Source of the DNA: Streptococcus cristatus AS 1.3089
GTDB taxonomy: Bacteria; Bacillota; Bacilli; Lactobacillales; Streptococcaceae
Direction: 5' to 3'
Length of the DNA stretch: 64,000 bases
Assembly (NCBI RefSeq): GCF_000385925.1
Contig: NC_021175.1
Location: 208,501 to 272,500, forward strand
Under the pieces are notes generated by a model. That model was not told where the DNA came from. It was given only the letters and a program-made list of their open reading frames with translations, and made no database searches. Positions 38,164 to 47,858 of the stretch are shown one piece after another; within the stretch, counting starts at the first letter, position 1; every line of letters begins with the position of its first letter. Position numbers and translations under genes: made by a program.

Positions 38164-40194
38164 CTATTCGAACAATTTCTTAACAGATTCTTTGACCAAA
38201 TCTTCGTCAGTTAAGTACGGAATGGTAATGTGGTCTGTTCCTTGGTGGAGGCGGTTGTACTCGATAGCTGTCTCAATAGCATGCTCATTACGTGCCCAGT
38301 TACGACGTGCAACTCCGCCGATTGTATCCCAAGCGATAGCAGATTTGATGATTTCATCAATGCGTTCGCTACCGTCCAGTACCAAGCCAAAGCCACCGTT
38401 GATTGCTTTACCGATACCAGTTCCGCCACCGTTGTGGAGAGCTACCAGACTCATACCCCGAGCTGCGTTACCAGCATAACATTGCACAGCCATGTCGCAG
38501 GTAACATTAGAACCATCCTTAATATTAGAAGTTTCACGGAATGGAGAATCGGTACCAGATACGTCGTGGTGGTCACGGCCGATCATGACAGGACCAATCT
38601 TGCCTTCGCGTACTAATTCATTGAACTTGAGGGCGATATTGACACGACCCATACAGTCTTGGTAGAGAATCCGAGCCTGAGTTCCAACAACCAGCTGGTT
38701 CTTTTCTGCATCTCGGATCCAGTTGTAGTTGTCGCGGTCTTGGTAGCGGCGGTTAGGGTCGATCACTTCCATAGCTGCATGGTCAGTAGCGACTAGGTCT
38801 TCGTGCTTACCGCTCAGACATACCCAACGGAAAGGACCATAACCATAGTCAAAGAGCATTGGCCCCATGATATCTTCTACATAAGATGGCCAGATAAAGC
38901 CGTCTTTGTCATCAAAGCCATTCTTAGAAATTTCCTTGATGCCAGAGTCATAGACGGCCTTCATAAAGGCGTTACCGTAGTCAAAGAAGTAGGTGCCGTT
39001 GTTAGTCAAGGTCTTGATTGCCTTGAAGTGACGTTCCAAGGTTTGGTCAACCAACTTAGTAAAGGTTTCCTTGTCTTCAGCTAGGAGGCGTGTCCGCTCT
39101 TCAAAGCTGATACCAGCTGGACAGTAGCCGCCGTCATAGACATTGTGGCAAGAAGTTTGGTCAGACAGCAGATCTACATGGATATTGTTCGCGTTGACAT
39201 ATTCTAAGAGGTCTACGATGTTACCATGATAGGCGATAGAAGTGGATTCGCCAGCTTCCAGAGCTTTCTGAGCCAAGTCAATTGCTTCTTTTGGACTTTC
39301 GGCTAATTGACTAATCCAGCCTTGGGAGTGGCGAGTTTCAATCCGAGATTGGTCTACTTCGGCTATAATTGCTACAGCTTTAGCAATTTCAGCTGCTTTC
39401 CCTTGAGCTCCACTCATACCGCCCAGACCAGAAGAGATGAAAAGTTTGCCAGTCAGGTCGCCATCATCGGCTACACCCAGTTTCAAACGTCCAGCATTGA
39501 GGAGGGTGTTGAAAGTACCATGGACGATACCTTGAGGGCCGATATACATCCAGCCGCCGGCTGTCATTTGACCGTAGTTGGTCACGCCCATTTCTTCCGC
39601 AATTTCCCAGTCCTTCATATTGTCGTATTCACCAACCAAGAGACCATTGGTGATGATGACACGCGGAGCTTCTGGTTTAGATTTGAAAAGTCCGAGCGGG
39701 TGGCCAGATTCCACGACCAAGGTTTGATGGTCGGTCATGACTTCCAAGTATTTCTTGATGAGGTTGTACTGCATCCAGTTAGCGCAGACAGATCCAGTTT
39801 CTCCATAGGTAACCAATTCATAAGGATAAAGGGCGATTTCAAAGCTCAGGTTGTTGTCAATCATAACCTGCATAGCCTTAGCTGCGGTACAGTTCCCTTT
39901 ATACTCGTCAATTGGTTTGCCGTAGATGCGTTCTTTTGGACGCCAGCGGTAGCCATAAATCCGTCCGCGAGTTTTCAGTTCTTCCAGAAATTCTGGAATC
40001 ACTTCCTCATGGAATCTCTTCGGAATATAGCGAAGGGCATTTTTAAGAGCAATTTCGGTTTGAGCTTGAGTCAAACGGAAGCCTCGGTCAGGTGCGCGAC
40101 GGATGCCTTCTTGGAAAACCGTTTTTTCAGGTAATACATCGTCTAATTTGACGGTCATTGCTGCTGCAATATCTTGTTCGCTGTAGAATGACAT
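38164..40194 (-). CDS. hutU: urocanate hydratase
   Basis: A 676-residue NAD-dependent hydratase that turns urocanate into imidazolonepropionate. The conserved YNLIKKYLEVM, GGMSGAQGKAAEIA (NAD-binding) and DQTSCHNVYDGGYCPAG (with the catalytic Cys) are all present. It is the longer form, about 120 residues longer than the Bacillus enzyme. First gene of the leftward hut operon, with a strong AAGGAGGAAAT site and a promoter in the shared hutU-hutI region. Confidence 0.95.
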   Translation of the reverse strand: MSFYSEQDIAAAMTVKLDDVLPEKTVFQEGIRRAPDRGFRLTQAQTEIALKNALRYIPKRFHEEVIPEFLEELKTRGRIYGYRWRPKERIYGKPIDEYKGNCTAAKAMQVMIDNNLSFEIALYPYELVTYGETGSVCANWMQYNLIKKYLEVMTDHQTLVVESGHPLGLFKSKPEAPRVIITNGLLVGEYDNMKDWEIAEEMGVTNYGQMTAGGWMYIGPQGIVHGTFNTLLNAGRLKLGVADDGDLTGKLFISSGLGGMSGAQGKAAEIAKAVAIIAEVDQSRIETRHSQGWISQLAESPKEAIDLAQKALEAGESTSIAYHGNIVDLLEYVNANNIHVDLLSDQTSCHNVYDGGYCPAGISFEERTRLLAEDKETFTKLVDQTLERHFKAIKTLTNNGTYFFDYGNAFMKAVYDSGIKEISKNGFDDKDGFIWPSYVEDIMGPMLFDYGYGPFRWVCLSGKHEDLVATDHAAMEVIDPNRRYQDRDNYNWIRDAEKNQLVVGTQARILYQDCMGRVNIALKFNELVREGKIGPVMIGRDHHDVSGTDSPFRETSNIKDGSNVTCDMAVQCYAGNAARGMSLVALHNGGGTGIGKAINGGFGLVLDGSERIDEIIKSAIAWDTIGGVARRNWARNEHAIETAIEYNRLHQGTDHITIPYLTDEDLVKESVKKLFE

Positions 40195-40236
40195 GTTTAT
40201 TTCCTCCTTGTAAAATAACTTAAGATTTGACCTTAT

Positions 40237-40266
40237 TTTATAACAGCGCCGTCAGTACAAAGTCAA
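40237..40266 (-). promoter_or_regulatory. hutU operon promoter
   Basis: On the minus strand TTGACT (40261-40266), 18 bases, TATAAA (40237-40242), about 40 bases before the hutU start. Confidence 0.75.
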
Positions 40267-40300
40267 GAAAATATTTCTAAAGATAAAAATATCAATATAT

Positions 40301-40314
40301 CCAATATATATTGG
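40301..40314. promoter_or_regulatory. palindrome between divergent hut promoters
   Basis: CCAATATATATTGG is a perfect 14-bp palindrome located 35 bases upstream of the hutU -35 and four bases upstream of the hutI -35. Its place suggests one regulator site serving both directions. The binding protein is unknown. Confidence 0.55.
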
Positions 40315-40317
40315 TTT

Positions 40318-40346
40318 TTGACTATAATTTGACGATAGTGTATTAT
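40318..40346 (+). promoter_or_regulatory. hutI promoter
   Basis: TTGACT at 40318-40323, a 17-base spacer, and TATTAT at 40341-40346, 44 bases before the hutI start. Confidence 0.75.
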
Positions 40347-40389
40347 GATGGAAAGCGAATAAGTTGGAAAATGAAATGGAGGAACAAGC

Positions 40390-41655
40390 ATGACTGCTGA
40401 TTTACTATTAACTCACTTTAATCAAGTCTTCTGTCCCAAGGACCTCGGGCATCCCCTTTTTGGCGAGGAGATGAAGGAAGCTCAAGTCTTTGAGGACGGC
40501 TACATTGCAGTCAAAGACGGCAAAATCCTAGCAGTTGGCAGCGGAGAGCCGGATGCCAGTCTGATTGGACCAGATACTAAGATTCAGTCTTATGAGGGCA
40601 AGATTGCTACGCCTGGCTTGATCGACTGTCATACTCACTTGGTCTACGGTGGCAGCCGGGAGCATGAATTTGCTAAGAAGTTAGCTGGAGTCCCTTATCT
40701 GGAAATTCTTGCTCAAGGCGGCGGTATTCTCAGTACGGTTCGCGCAACGCGAGAAGCTTCTTTTGACACTCTCTATGATAAGTCTAAGAGATTGCTGGAC
40801 TATATGCTGCTACATGGGGTGACGACTGTTGAGGCCAAGAGTGGCTATGGTCTGGATTGGGAAACAGAGAAGCGCCAGCTGGATGTTGTTGAGGCTCTGG
40901 ACCGTGACCACGAAATTGACCTCGTTTCTACCTTTATGGCTGCCCACGCCGTTCCACCAGAATACAAAGGACGTTCTCAGGAATATCTAGAGCTTATCGT
41001 CGAGGAAATGCTTCCTCGGGTAAAAGCAGAAAATCTAGCTGAGTTCTGTGATATTTTCTGTGAAAAAGGCGTCTTTACAGCTGACGAGTCACGCTACTTG
41101 CTTTCTAAGGCTAAGGAAATGGGCTTCAAGCTTCGTATCCATGCTGATGAAATCGAGTCTATCGGTGGAGTAGATGTGGCAGCTGAGTTGGGAGCAACCA
41201 GTGCAGAGCACTTGATGGTAGCGACAGATGAGGGCATTCGCAAGATGGCGGAAGCCAAGGTTATCGGTAATCTCCTGCCAGCAACTACCTTCAGTCTGAT
41301 GGAAGATACCTATGCACCAGCTCGCAAGATGCTGGAAGCTGGTATGGCCATCACTCTGACTACCGACAGCAATCCAGGCTCTTGTCCAACAGCTAACCTG
41401 CAGTTTGTCATGCAGCTGGGCTGCTTTATGATGCGTCTGACGCCAGTAGAAGTTCTGAACGCTGTAACCATCAATGCGGCCTACTCAGTTAACCGACAAG
41501 ATAAGATTGGCAGCTTTGACACTGGCAAGCAGGCTGATATTACCATCCTAGATGCTAAGAATATCGACTATCCACTTTATTTCTTTGCGACTAACCTGAC
41601 CCATCAGGTTTATAAAGCAGGCAAGTTGGTTGTTGATCAGGGTAGAATCGTCTAA
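40390..41655 (+). CDS. hutI: imidazolonepropionase
   Basis: A 421-residue metal-dependent amidohydrolase that opens imidazolonepropionate to formiminoglutamate. Metal ligands begin with CHTHLVYGG, followed by the HADE segment and TTDSNPGS near the end. ATG 40390 follows ATGGAGGAAC. It is transcribed away from the rest of the hut genes and ends at its own terminator. Confidence 0.96.
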   Translation: MTADLLLTHFNQVFCPKDLGHPLFGEEMKEAQVFEDGYIAVKDGKILAVGSGEPDASLIGPDTKIQSYEGKIATPGLIDCHTHLVYGGSREHEFAKKLAGVPYLEILAQGGGILSTVRATREASFDTLYDKSKRLLDYMLLHGVTTVEAKSGYGLDWETEKRQLDVVEALDRDHEIDLVSTFMAAHAVPPEYKGRSQEYLELIVEEMLPRVKAENLAEFCDIFCEKGVFTADESRYLLSKAKEMGFKLRIHADEIESIGGVDVAAELGATSAEHLMVATDEGIRKMAEAKVIGNLLPATTFSLMEDTYAPARKMLEAGMAITLTTDSNPGSCPTANLQFVMQLGCFMMRLTPVEVLNAVTINAAYSVNRQDKIGSFDTGKQADITILDAKNIDYPLYFFATNLTHQVYKAGKLVVDQGRIV

Positions 41656-41746
41656 TTTTATAAGTCGATCTCATTCTCACTTGATGGCAAAGATTTTCTT
41701 AGAAGTTCTATCGTTGATCATAGAAAAAGCAGATTTGTGTTCAAGA

Positions 41747-41784
41747 AAAGGTCGTGGCTTCAACACCACGACCTTTCTGTTTTT
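41747..41784. terminator. hutI terminator, also facing the surface operon
   Basis: A perfect 11-bp stem AAAGGTCGTGG and its complement with an 8-nt loop, followed by TTTCTGTTTTTTT, just before the convergent gene at 41793. Confidence 0.85.
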
Positions 41785-41792
41785 TTATGAGA

Positions 41793-42212
41793 TTAAGACA
41801 TTGAGCTGGTTTCTTTATTTCCCCACACACTGCGCGTAAAGACCATGGAGAATAGAGCTAGAGCCGCAAAGGCTGCTCCTATATACCAGTAGGGTATATC
41901 CAGTGTCGTGGAGCGTCCAGAGAGATTGACGATACCACGGAAGAGCATGCCGGCTGTTATGATGGCTACAGCTGAGTTCCAGAGGTTGAGGCTGAGCCGA
42001 GAGAGGTTGGGAATCATTTTCATGAAGAGCAGGAGGAGGATACCGCCCGCTAGAGGAAGGGCAAAGAGATAGTGCATGTGGACAGATGTTTCCCCGAAAC
42101 TGAAGGATTCATAGATTCTGCTGAATGCAAAGAAGAAAATCGTTAGCAGGATGTAGGAGATAGCCGTTTTTTTGAAACGTTTTTTGCTGGGATTAGTAAC
42201 CGATGTAGACAA
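41793..42212 (-). CDS. membrane protein of unknown function
   Basis: A 139-residue protein with a basic N-terminus and about four hydrophobic segments. I do not recognise a named family. It overlaps the phosphodiester glycosidase gene by 20 bases and ends the three-gene operon, so it probably acts with that enzyme or with the glycosyltransferase at the cell surface. Confidence 0.65.
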   Translation of the reverse strand: MSTSVTNPSKKRFKKTAISYILLTIFFFAFSRIYESFSFGETSVHMHYLFALPLAGGILLLLFMKMIPNLSRLSLNLWNSAVAIITAGMLFRGIVNLSGRSTTLDIPYWYIGAAFAALALFSMVFTRSVWGNKETSSMS

Positions 42213-43101
42213 TGTCGCTCACCGCCCTTTCTGAAATATTTCCGTTGGTGGTAGGCTTGTTGATGACCTGACCGTTGAAGTACATAGTGGACGAGCCGCC
42301 GCCGTCAAGGTTGTAGGCAGTCTTGACGCCATAAGATTTCATGACTTCAGCCATTTCATAGAGGGAAAGCCCCTGACTTTCTGAAGTGCGTCCGTCTGAA
42401 ACGATGATGATATAGTGGTTTTCATCAATGATACCGATAGCTGTCCGGGGATTGGAAGCCATGGACTGGCCGACTTCGGACTTGGTATTCACGACAATCT
42501 CACCATTTTCTACAAGGGCTGGGCCGAAGGCCAAGAGATTGACCACACCGTCTTTGACCAGTTGTTCGGCAGAGATTTCATTTTCATAAATGATTTTAAA
42601 GGAGCCGTCTTTGTAAATGGCCAAGTCCCCATTGCTGGCGTCCTCTCGGACGGTATCACGGTAGACGACGCCGTTGCGGATGACGTATCCGGTAGAATTG
42701 GCCCCGTAGTAGTCTCCGTTAACCGCTAGAATAGCCTTGTTATTAGCCGCTGTTTCTGAAGTCTTGGCCGTGACATTGGTTCCGTAGGTGTTATTGGCGA
42801 GGGCTGTTTTCAAGTATTCAGCGGAGCTGACGGTCACATCGGCAACGTAGACTTGGGTATTGTTGACGGTCTTTTCAGTCAGGGTGACCGAGATATTGTC
42901 GTCTGAGTAGCTGGTATCTGTTACTGTGGCTGTTTCGGCAGCCTTGCTGGCAGCCTCGGCATTGGACGAAGAAGCGGTGCTTGAGACTGTGGAAATGGTC
43001 TCTGCAATGACAAAGGTTTTCAGCATGGAGTAGCTAAAGGAAGCTGTCAGAAGTAGGCTAAAAATGGAGGCGTAGGCATAGCCTTTCTTTAAAAATTTCA
43101 T
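42193..43101 (-). CDS. phosphodiester glycosidase (NAGPA-domain) surface protein
   Basis: A 302-residue protein with an N-terminal signal/anchor segment, a Ser/Ala/Thr-rich linker (residues ~37-60), and a C-terminal NAGPA domain seen in ALAVNGDYYG..TGYVIRNG, NPRTAIGI, IIIVSDGR and YNLDGGGSSTMYFNG. Relatives cleave GlcNAc phosphodiesters or process exopolysaccharides. It should act outside the membrane on a phosphate-linked glycan such as teichoic acid; the substrate is inferred. It overlaps the glycosyltransferase gene by four bases. Confidence 0.85.
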   Translation of the reverse strand: MKFLKKGYAYASIFSLLLTASFSYSMLKTFVIAETISTVSSTASSSNAEAASKAAETATVTDTSYSDDNISVTLTEKTVNNTQVYVADVTVSSAEYLKTALANNTYGTNVTAKTSETAANNKAILAVNGDYYGANSTGYVIRNGVVYRDTVREDASNGDLAIYKDGSFKIIYENEISAEQLVKDGVVNLLAFGPALVENGEIVVNTKSEVGQSMASNPRTAIGIIDENHYIIIVSDGRTSESQGLSLYEMAEVMKSYGVKTAYNLDGGGSSTMYFNGQVINKPTTNGNISERAVSDIVYIGY

Positions 43102-44141
43102 GATGCAGTGTGTGTCCTTTCCTTAAAAATAAATCTCTTTTGTACCATCCAAGAGACGGTGAAGAGCAGCAGTCCGACGATGATTTTGACAATCAGAAGA
43201 TTGAGACCGAAGACAGCATAGAAGAGGCGAATCAGCAGTGTGTCTAAGATGAAGAGTCCCAGAGCTAGGCTGAAATAGCCAGTTCCTGTCTTGAGTATAC
43301 TGTCGTCGTTCTTAAAGACCAGCTTTTTATTGGTCGAATAGTTAAAGATTGAGCTGGTCACGCGGGCAATCCCATTGGCTAGGAGAATTCTCAGGCTGGT
43401 CGGAGCAGCAGCTAAAAATAAGAGAGCCAGTGCGTAGACCGTGTAGTCCACGATGAAGCTGCTGAGAGAAGTCAGGGCGAATTTAAAGATATTTTTATAA
43501 ATCATGAGTCCGTCTCTAACAGGTCGGAAGTGCGATCCTTGATTGTCATTGATATAGACCGTCTCAATGGGCACTTCCAAAATGGGGTATTCCTTGCTGG
43601 CTTCTAAGAGCATGTTCATTTCATACTCATAGCGCTGACCTTCTACCTTCAGCATAAAGGGAATCATGTTGGTCGTAAAGGCTCGTAAGCCTGTCTGCGT
43701 ATCGGAGACCCCCACCCCAGTCTGGAGCTTGAAGAGAGTCCGAGTCAGACTGTTACCGAATCGGCTGCGCAGAGGCACCTTGCCAGTAAAGGCGCGTGCT
43801 CCCAGAATCAGCCGATTGGGATGTTCAGCAGCCTTGCTTGCCACGCGGAAAATATCCCAGACCTTGTGCTGGCCATCCGCATCTGCTGTGATGACGGTTC
43901 CGTATTGACCCAGAGACTGGATGTAGGTGAAGGCAGTTTTCAGCGCTTGCCCCTTGCCTTGATTGTTCTCGTGATGGAGAACAGTCGCATATTGTTCAGC
44001 CTTGTCAAAGACTGTCTGGCGCTTGGCTGAGCTACCGTCATCGATGACAATGATATGAAAATCGCTCTTGCTCTGAATTTTTTGAATCAGTTTAATCAAA
44101 TTATAATCGGGCTCGTAAGCTGGAATCACTAGATAGTCCAT
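43098..44141 (-). CDS. GT2 glycosyltransferase with GtrA-like membrane domain
   Basis: A 347-residue protein. Residues 1-215 form a GT-A glycosyltransferase of the dolichyl-phosphate-mannose synthase type, with VIPAYEPDYN, IIVIDDGSS, TADADGQH (metal-binding DXD) and SDTQTGLRAF. Residues ~225-340 have four membrane helices of the GtrA type. It probably loads a sugar onto undecaprenyl phosphate for transfer to a surface polymer. The start at 44141 (MDYLVIPAYEP) fits the AGAGG site better than the ATG two codons upstream. Confidence 0.88.
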   Translation of the reverse strand: MDYLVIPAYEPDYNLIKLIQKIQSKSDFHIIVIDDGSSAKRQTVFDKAEQYATVLHHENNQGKGQALKTAFTYIQSLGQYGTVITADADGQHKVWDIFRVASKAAEHPNRLILGARAFTGKVPLRSRFGNSLTRTLFKLQTGVGVSDTQTGLRAFTTNMIPFMLKVEGQRYEYEMNMLLEASKEYPILEVPIETVYINDNQGSHFRPVRDGLMIYKNIFKFALTSLSSFIVDYTVYALALLFLAAAPTSLRILLANGIARVTSSIFNYSTNKKLVFKNDDSILKTGTGYFSLALGLFILDTLLIRLFYAVFGLNLLIVKIIVGLLLFTVSWMVQKRFIFKERTHTAS

Positions 44142-44147
44142 ATCCAT

Positions 44148-44468
44148 ACCTCTTTCTTAGATGATTTGTAGAAAGTATACAGATTGCGGCTTAAAGCTAG
44201 CTGATATCAGTTATCTTTAAGAAAAAGTTAAATCTTCTTTAAGGAAAAGGCGAGGAAATTGTTTCTCAGGCCAAAAAAAAACTGAGAGTGGGACAGAAAT
44301 CGGTAATTCATTAGAATTCGATTTCGTCGTCCCACCTCTGCACAGTTGAGCAGGGCTGTAAAAGTTGATAAAATCAGCCTAGTATAGCCCACTCAACCAC
44401 TGCGTCTTGCTCGACAATCCAAAGACAATTGAGAGGCTAGGACTTTTGTCCTAGCCTCAGCGCTTTGT
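44148..44468. other. intergenic region holding repeat copy C
   Basis: The left third is the leader of the glycosyltransferase operon with a TATACT in leftward orientation but no good -35. The rest is repeat copy C, lying between the 3' end of sstT and that leader. No gene. Confidence 0.55.
44284..44458 (-). repeat. 175-bp interspersed repeat, copy C
   Basis: Same orientation as copy B: GAGAGTGGGAC at the left end and the CTAGCCTC hairpin at the right end. It lies 10 bases after the sstT stop and is probably its terminator. Confidence 0.9.
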
Positions 44469-45686
44469 TTAATAACGTTTTTCCTTGGGCCAGGTGCTCA
44501 TTTCAGCAGTAGCTGTAAAAAGCACGTCTGTGGATGAGTTGAGGGCAGTTTTGCAAGAGTCTTGGATGACACCGATGACAAAACCAACACTGACGACTTG
44601 CATGGCCAGATCGTTTGGGATGCCAAAGAGGCTACAAGCCACAGGAATCAGGAGAAGCGAGCCTCCAGCCACTCCAGAAGCCCCGCAGGCGGAGATGGCC
44701 GCAACGATACTGAGCACAAAGGCTGTTCCGAAGTCCACCTGAATGCCTAGTGTATTGGCCGCTGCGAGGGTAAGCGTATTGATTGTCACCGCTGCTCCTG
44801 CCATGTTGATGGTTGAACCGAGTGGGATAGAGACCGAGTAGGTTTCAGGATTGAGGCCCAAATCTCGACAAAGTTTCATATTAACAGGGATATTGGCAGC
44901 AGAACTACGGGTGAAAAAGGCAGTGACGCCACTGACTTTTAAGCAGCGCCAAACCAGTGGATAAGGATTTTTTCGAAGAACGATGGAGACGATCAAGGGA
45001 TTGACGGCCAGAGCGACAAGAGCCATGGAAGCTAATAGTAGGAGCAGGAGCATGCCGTAGCTCTTGAGCGCCTCAAATCCTTTGCCAGAAATGGTCGTGT
45101 AAACTAGTCCTAAAATACCAAAGGGAGCCAGATTGATAATCCATTCGACAATCTTTGAAGTAATATCTGCCAGTGTTTTAAAGAGTTCTTTACTTTGCTG
45201 ACTGGCCTCTCGCATGGCCACCCCAAAAACAACTGCCCAAGACAGAATGCCGATATAATTGGCCTTGTTCAGGGCGTTGATTGGATTATCGACAAGGTTG
45301 AGAAGGAGATTGCTCAAAACTTGGCCGATGCCTTTCGGTGGACTAACTTCCGAGCTGGCTGCGGTTAGCTCAATGGTCACAGGATAGATATAGTTGGCGA
45401 GGACGGCGACAAGGGCAGCCGCAAAAGTTCCTATTAGATAGAGGATAGTGACGGTTTTCATATTGCTTTTCTGCCCTTTTTGGTGCTGAGAGAGGGCATT
45501 GGCAACGAGGGTGAAAACGAGCAATGGTGCGATAGCTTTTAGACCGCCGACAAAGATTTGTCCCAGTAGGCTAATGGCGCTGGCTTGTGGGAATATGAGA
45601 GCCAGCAGGGCGCCTGTGATAATCCCGATAGAAATCCGTTTGATAAGATTGGCACGATTCCAAGCAGAAAGAATTCGATGAAACAT
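44469..45686 (-). CDS. sstT: serine/threonine:Na+ symporter
   Basis: A 405-residue DAACS-family symporter. The start [20 protein letters not shown], the helix-7 region [12 protein letters not shown] and the [14 protein letters not shown] segment fit SstT and not the glutamate or dicarboxylate members. It imports serine and threonine with sodium. ATG 45686 follows AAAGGAAT. Single-gene unit ending in repeat copy C. Confidence 0.93.
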   Translation of the reverse strand: MFHRILSAWNRANLIKRISIGIITGALLALIFPQASAISLLGQIFVGGLKAIAPLLVFTLVANALSQHQKGQKSNMKTVTILYLIGTFAAALVAVLANYIYPVTIELTAASSEVSPPKGIGQVLSNLLLNLVDNPINALNKANYIGILSWAVVFGVAMREASQQSKELFKTLADITSKIVEWIINLAPFGILGLVYTTISGKGFEALKSYGMLLLLLLASMALVALAVNPLIVSIVLRKNPYPLVWRCLKVSGVTAFFTRSSAANIPVNMKLCRDLGLNPETYSVSIPLGSTINMAGAAVTINTLTLAAANTLGIQVDFGTAFVLSIVAAISACGASGVAGGSLLLIPVACSLFGIPNDLAMQVVSVGFVIGVIQDSCKTALNSSTDVLFTATAEMSTWPKEKRY

Positions 45687-45807
45687 AGTAGATTCCTTTC
45701 TAAAATAAACTGCTTTCCATTACACGCTAGAGGTCGTATAAAATCAATGTTTTTTAGTATTCACTATGCGGAATAGGGATGCTTTAATGCCTATCTGTTG
45801 CCCTTTG

Positions 45808-45816
45808 TGGTATAAT
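45808..45816 (+). promoter_or_regulatory. extended -10 promoter of the MscS gene
   Basis: TGGTATAAT, a full extended -10, lies 34 bases before the start codon. No clear -35 is needed in this promoter class. Confidence 0.6.
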
Positions 45817-45849
45817 GAATAAGATTTTTGTATCTCATAGGAGGAAAGA

Positions 45850-46722
45850 ATGACAGCTAATGGGAATGTTTTTACGCGCTATTTCCAGCAATTTGACTGG
45901 TCAGCTATTCTGGATGATGTGTTTTCGAAATTCGTCTCCTTGGTCTTTTTGTGTTTACTATTTTGGGTGGCTAAGAAAATTCTCCATCTCTTTGTGACTA
46001 GACTGATTGCGCCATCTTTGAAATTATCTCGGCAGGATGAGGCACGACAAAAGACCATTACACGTCTGATTGAGAATTTGCTCAATTATGCCCTTTATTT
46101 TCTTTTGTTCTACTGGATTTTATCCATTTTGGGCATGCCGGTCTCAAGTCTTTTGGCTGGGGCAGGGATTGCTGGTGTAGCCATTGGGATGGGGGCACAG
46201 GGCTTTCTGTCCGATCTGGTCAATGGTTTCTTTATTCTCTTAGAGCATCAGTTGGATGTAGGGGACAATGTTCGCTTGACCAATGGTGCTATCAAGATTG
46301 CAGGAACCGTTGTCAGTGTTGGGATTCGGACTACGCAGGTACGTGATGCGGACGGAACTCTTCACTTTGTGCCCAACCGAAATATCACCGTCGTCAGCAA
46401 TCTTTCTCGTGGCGATATGCGAGTTCTGATTGATATTCCTATCTATGCTGAGACGGATTTGGATGAGATTTATCGGATTATCGCCGCTGTCAATCAGGAA
46501 GCTGTGCCACAACATCCAGAGATTATGAAGGAGCCTGATATTCTAGGTCCGCAGATGGCCGCTAACGGCCAGTTTAATTTTCGGGTCAGCTTGACAGTAG
46601 AGGGCGGCATGCAGACCAGTATCTATCATATTTTTTACAGGCTCTACCATGAAGCCCTGCTAAAAGAAGGAGTGGCGCTGCCAACCTTGGCTCCAGTTAC
46701 AGGAAATAATGGCAAAGTTTAG
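45850..46722 (+). CDS. mscS: small-conductance mechanosensitive channel
   Basis: A 290-residue MscS-family channel with three N-terminal membrane helices, the Gly/Ala-rich pore helix LLAGAGIAGVAIGMGAQGF, the beta domain with VRLTNGAIKIAGTVVSVGIRTTQVR and VPNRNI, and the cytoplasmic cage. It opens on membrane tension to release solutes after osmotic downshift. ATG follows TAGGAGGAAAG. Single-gene unit with its own terminator. Confidence 0.92.
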   Translation: MTANGNVFTRYFQQFDWSAILDDVFSKFVSLVFLCLLFWVAKKILHLFVTRLIAPSLKLSRQDEARQKTITRLIENLLNYALYFLLFYWILSILGMPVSSLLAGAGIAGVAIGMGAQGFLSDLVNGFFILLEHQLDVGDNVRLTNGAIKIAGTVVSVGIRTTQVRDADGTLHFVPNRNITVVSNLSRGDMRVLIDIPIYAETDLDEIYRIIAAVNQEAVPQHPEIMKEPDILGPQMAANGQFNFRVSLTVEGGMQTSIYHIFYRLYHEALLKEGVALPTLAPVTGNNGKV

Positions 46723-46780
46723 CAGTGATCATGGAAACAAAAACAAACAACATCTATTGAAAATAAGATTTCTAATCACT

Positions 46781-46812
46781 AAAAGGATGAATGCTCAGCA
46801 TTTATCCTTTTT
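46781..46812 (+). terminator. MscS gene terminator
   Basis: Stem AAAAGGATGAATG against CATTTATCCTTTT (one G-U pair) with a short loop and T run. Confidence 0.8.
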
Positions 46813-46847
46813 CCTTTTAGCTTATCCGAGGTCTAATCTGCCTAAAT

Positions 46848-46876
46848 ATGACATGCTATGGCAAGTATTGTATAAT
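46848..46876 (+). promoter_or_regulatory. promoter of the WYL regulator gene
   Basis: ATGACA at 46848-46853, a 17-base spacer and TATAAT at 46871-46876, 22 bases before the start codon. Confidence 0.7.
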
Positions 46877-46898
46877 AGGAAGAGGGGAAGGAGCAAGC

Positions 46899-47798
46899 AT
46901 GCAGAATAATAGACTATTTCGGATATTGTACTACATTTTGGAGAGAGGGAAAGTGACTGCAACGGACCTAGCCGAGAAATTCGAAGTTTCGGTTCGGACC
47001 ATTTATCGAGATGTAGACTCTCTAAGTAGCGCTGGGATTCCGATTTATACCACACAAGGAAAGGGTGGTGGCATAGAAATCGCAAAGGATTATGTCTTGC
47101 GAAAGTCCCTGCTGACAGCGGAGGAGAAAGAGCAGATCATGGCGGCCCTGCAAGGTCTGGAGAGCACCAGTCAGCTTTACCAGAGTGACCTACTTACAAA
47201 GCTTTCGGCGCTATTTCAAGTCAAAAATTCCAACTGGATCGAAATCGATTTTAATCACTGGCAAAATGATAAAGCATATGAAGAAACCTTTCATCAATTA
47301 AAAACTGCGATTCTAGGCAAGCACCTTGTTTCTTTTTCTTACTTGGCTAGCGATGGACAGGAGACAAATCGCTGTGTCAAGCCTGTACGTTTGTTCTTTA
47401 AAAGTCAGAATTGGTATCTCTATGCTTTCTGCCTCTTGCGACAGGAATTCAGGTATTTTAAGCTATCTCGGATGAAAAATCTAGAGCAGCTGGAGAAAAG
47501 GTTTGAGGACAGCTTTGAAGATGTCGTCTTGGAAAAAGAGCTGACCTACGAAAATACCATTAAGCTGGTAGTCAAGTTTGATCGCAAAGCGGCCTTCAGG
47601 GTTTATGACGAATTAGGCGGAGACATTCGGACAGATGCCGAAGGAAATTTATATACAGAAATTGAAATTCCCAATGACCAGCGTCTATATAGTTACATCC
47701 TGTCCTTTGGAGACGCTGTGGAGGTCTTAGATCCGCCCGAAATCCGAGTGAAAATGAAAGAAATGATTCATCAGCTGGCAGAAAAATATAAAACTTGA
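46899..47798 (+). CDS. WYL-domain transcriptional regulator
   Basis: A 299-residue regulator with an N-terminal DeoR/HTH_11 winged helix (RLFRILYYILERGKVTATDLAEKFEVS), a middle helical part, and a WYL ligand-binding domain containing QNWYLYAFCLLRQEFRYFKLSRM. The start at 46899 follows GGGGAAGGAG; a longer frame has no ribosome site. The next two genes, a GyrI-like protein and a ClbS-like protein, run in the same direction and may be its targets. Confidence 0.88.
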   Translation: MQNNRLFRILYYILERGKVTATDLAEKFEVSVRTIYRDVDSLSSAGIPIYTTQGKGGGIEIAKDYVLRKSLLTAEEKEQIMAALQGLESTSQLYQSDLLTKLSALFQVKNSNWIEIDFNHWQNDKAYEETFHQLKTAILGKHLVSFSYLASDGQETNRCVKPVRLFFKSQNWYLYAFCLLRQEFRYFKLSRMKNLEQLEKRFEDSFEDVVLEKELTYENTIKLVVKFDRKAAFRVYDELGGDIRTDAEGNLYTEIEIPNDQRLYSYILSFGDAVEVLDPPEIRVKMKEMIHQLAEKYKT

Positions 47799-47828
47799 CA
47801 TAGGGTGTCAGGTATCTTCTTGTATACT
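47795..47828 (+). promoter_or_regulatory. possible promoter with inverted repeat
   Basis: TTGACA at 47795-47800 and TATACT at 47823-47828 lie 22 bases apart, longer than normal. TGACA-TAGGG-TGTCA (47796-47810) is an inverted repeat that overlaps both the -35 and the WYL gene stop codon. It could need an activator that binds there. Confidence 0.45.
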
Positions 47829-47858
47829 AATGGTAAGAAGAGAAAAGGAGGCAGTAAG

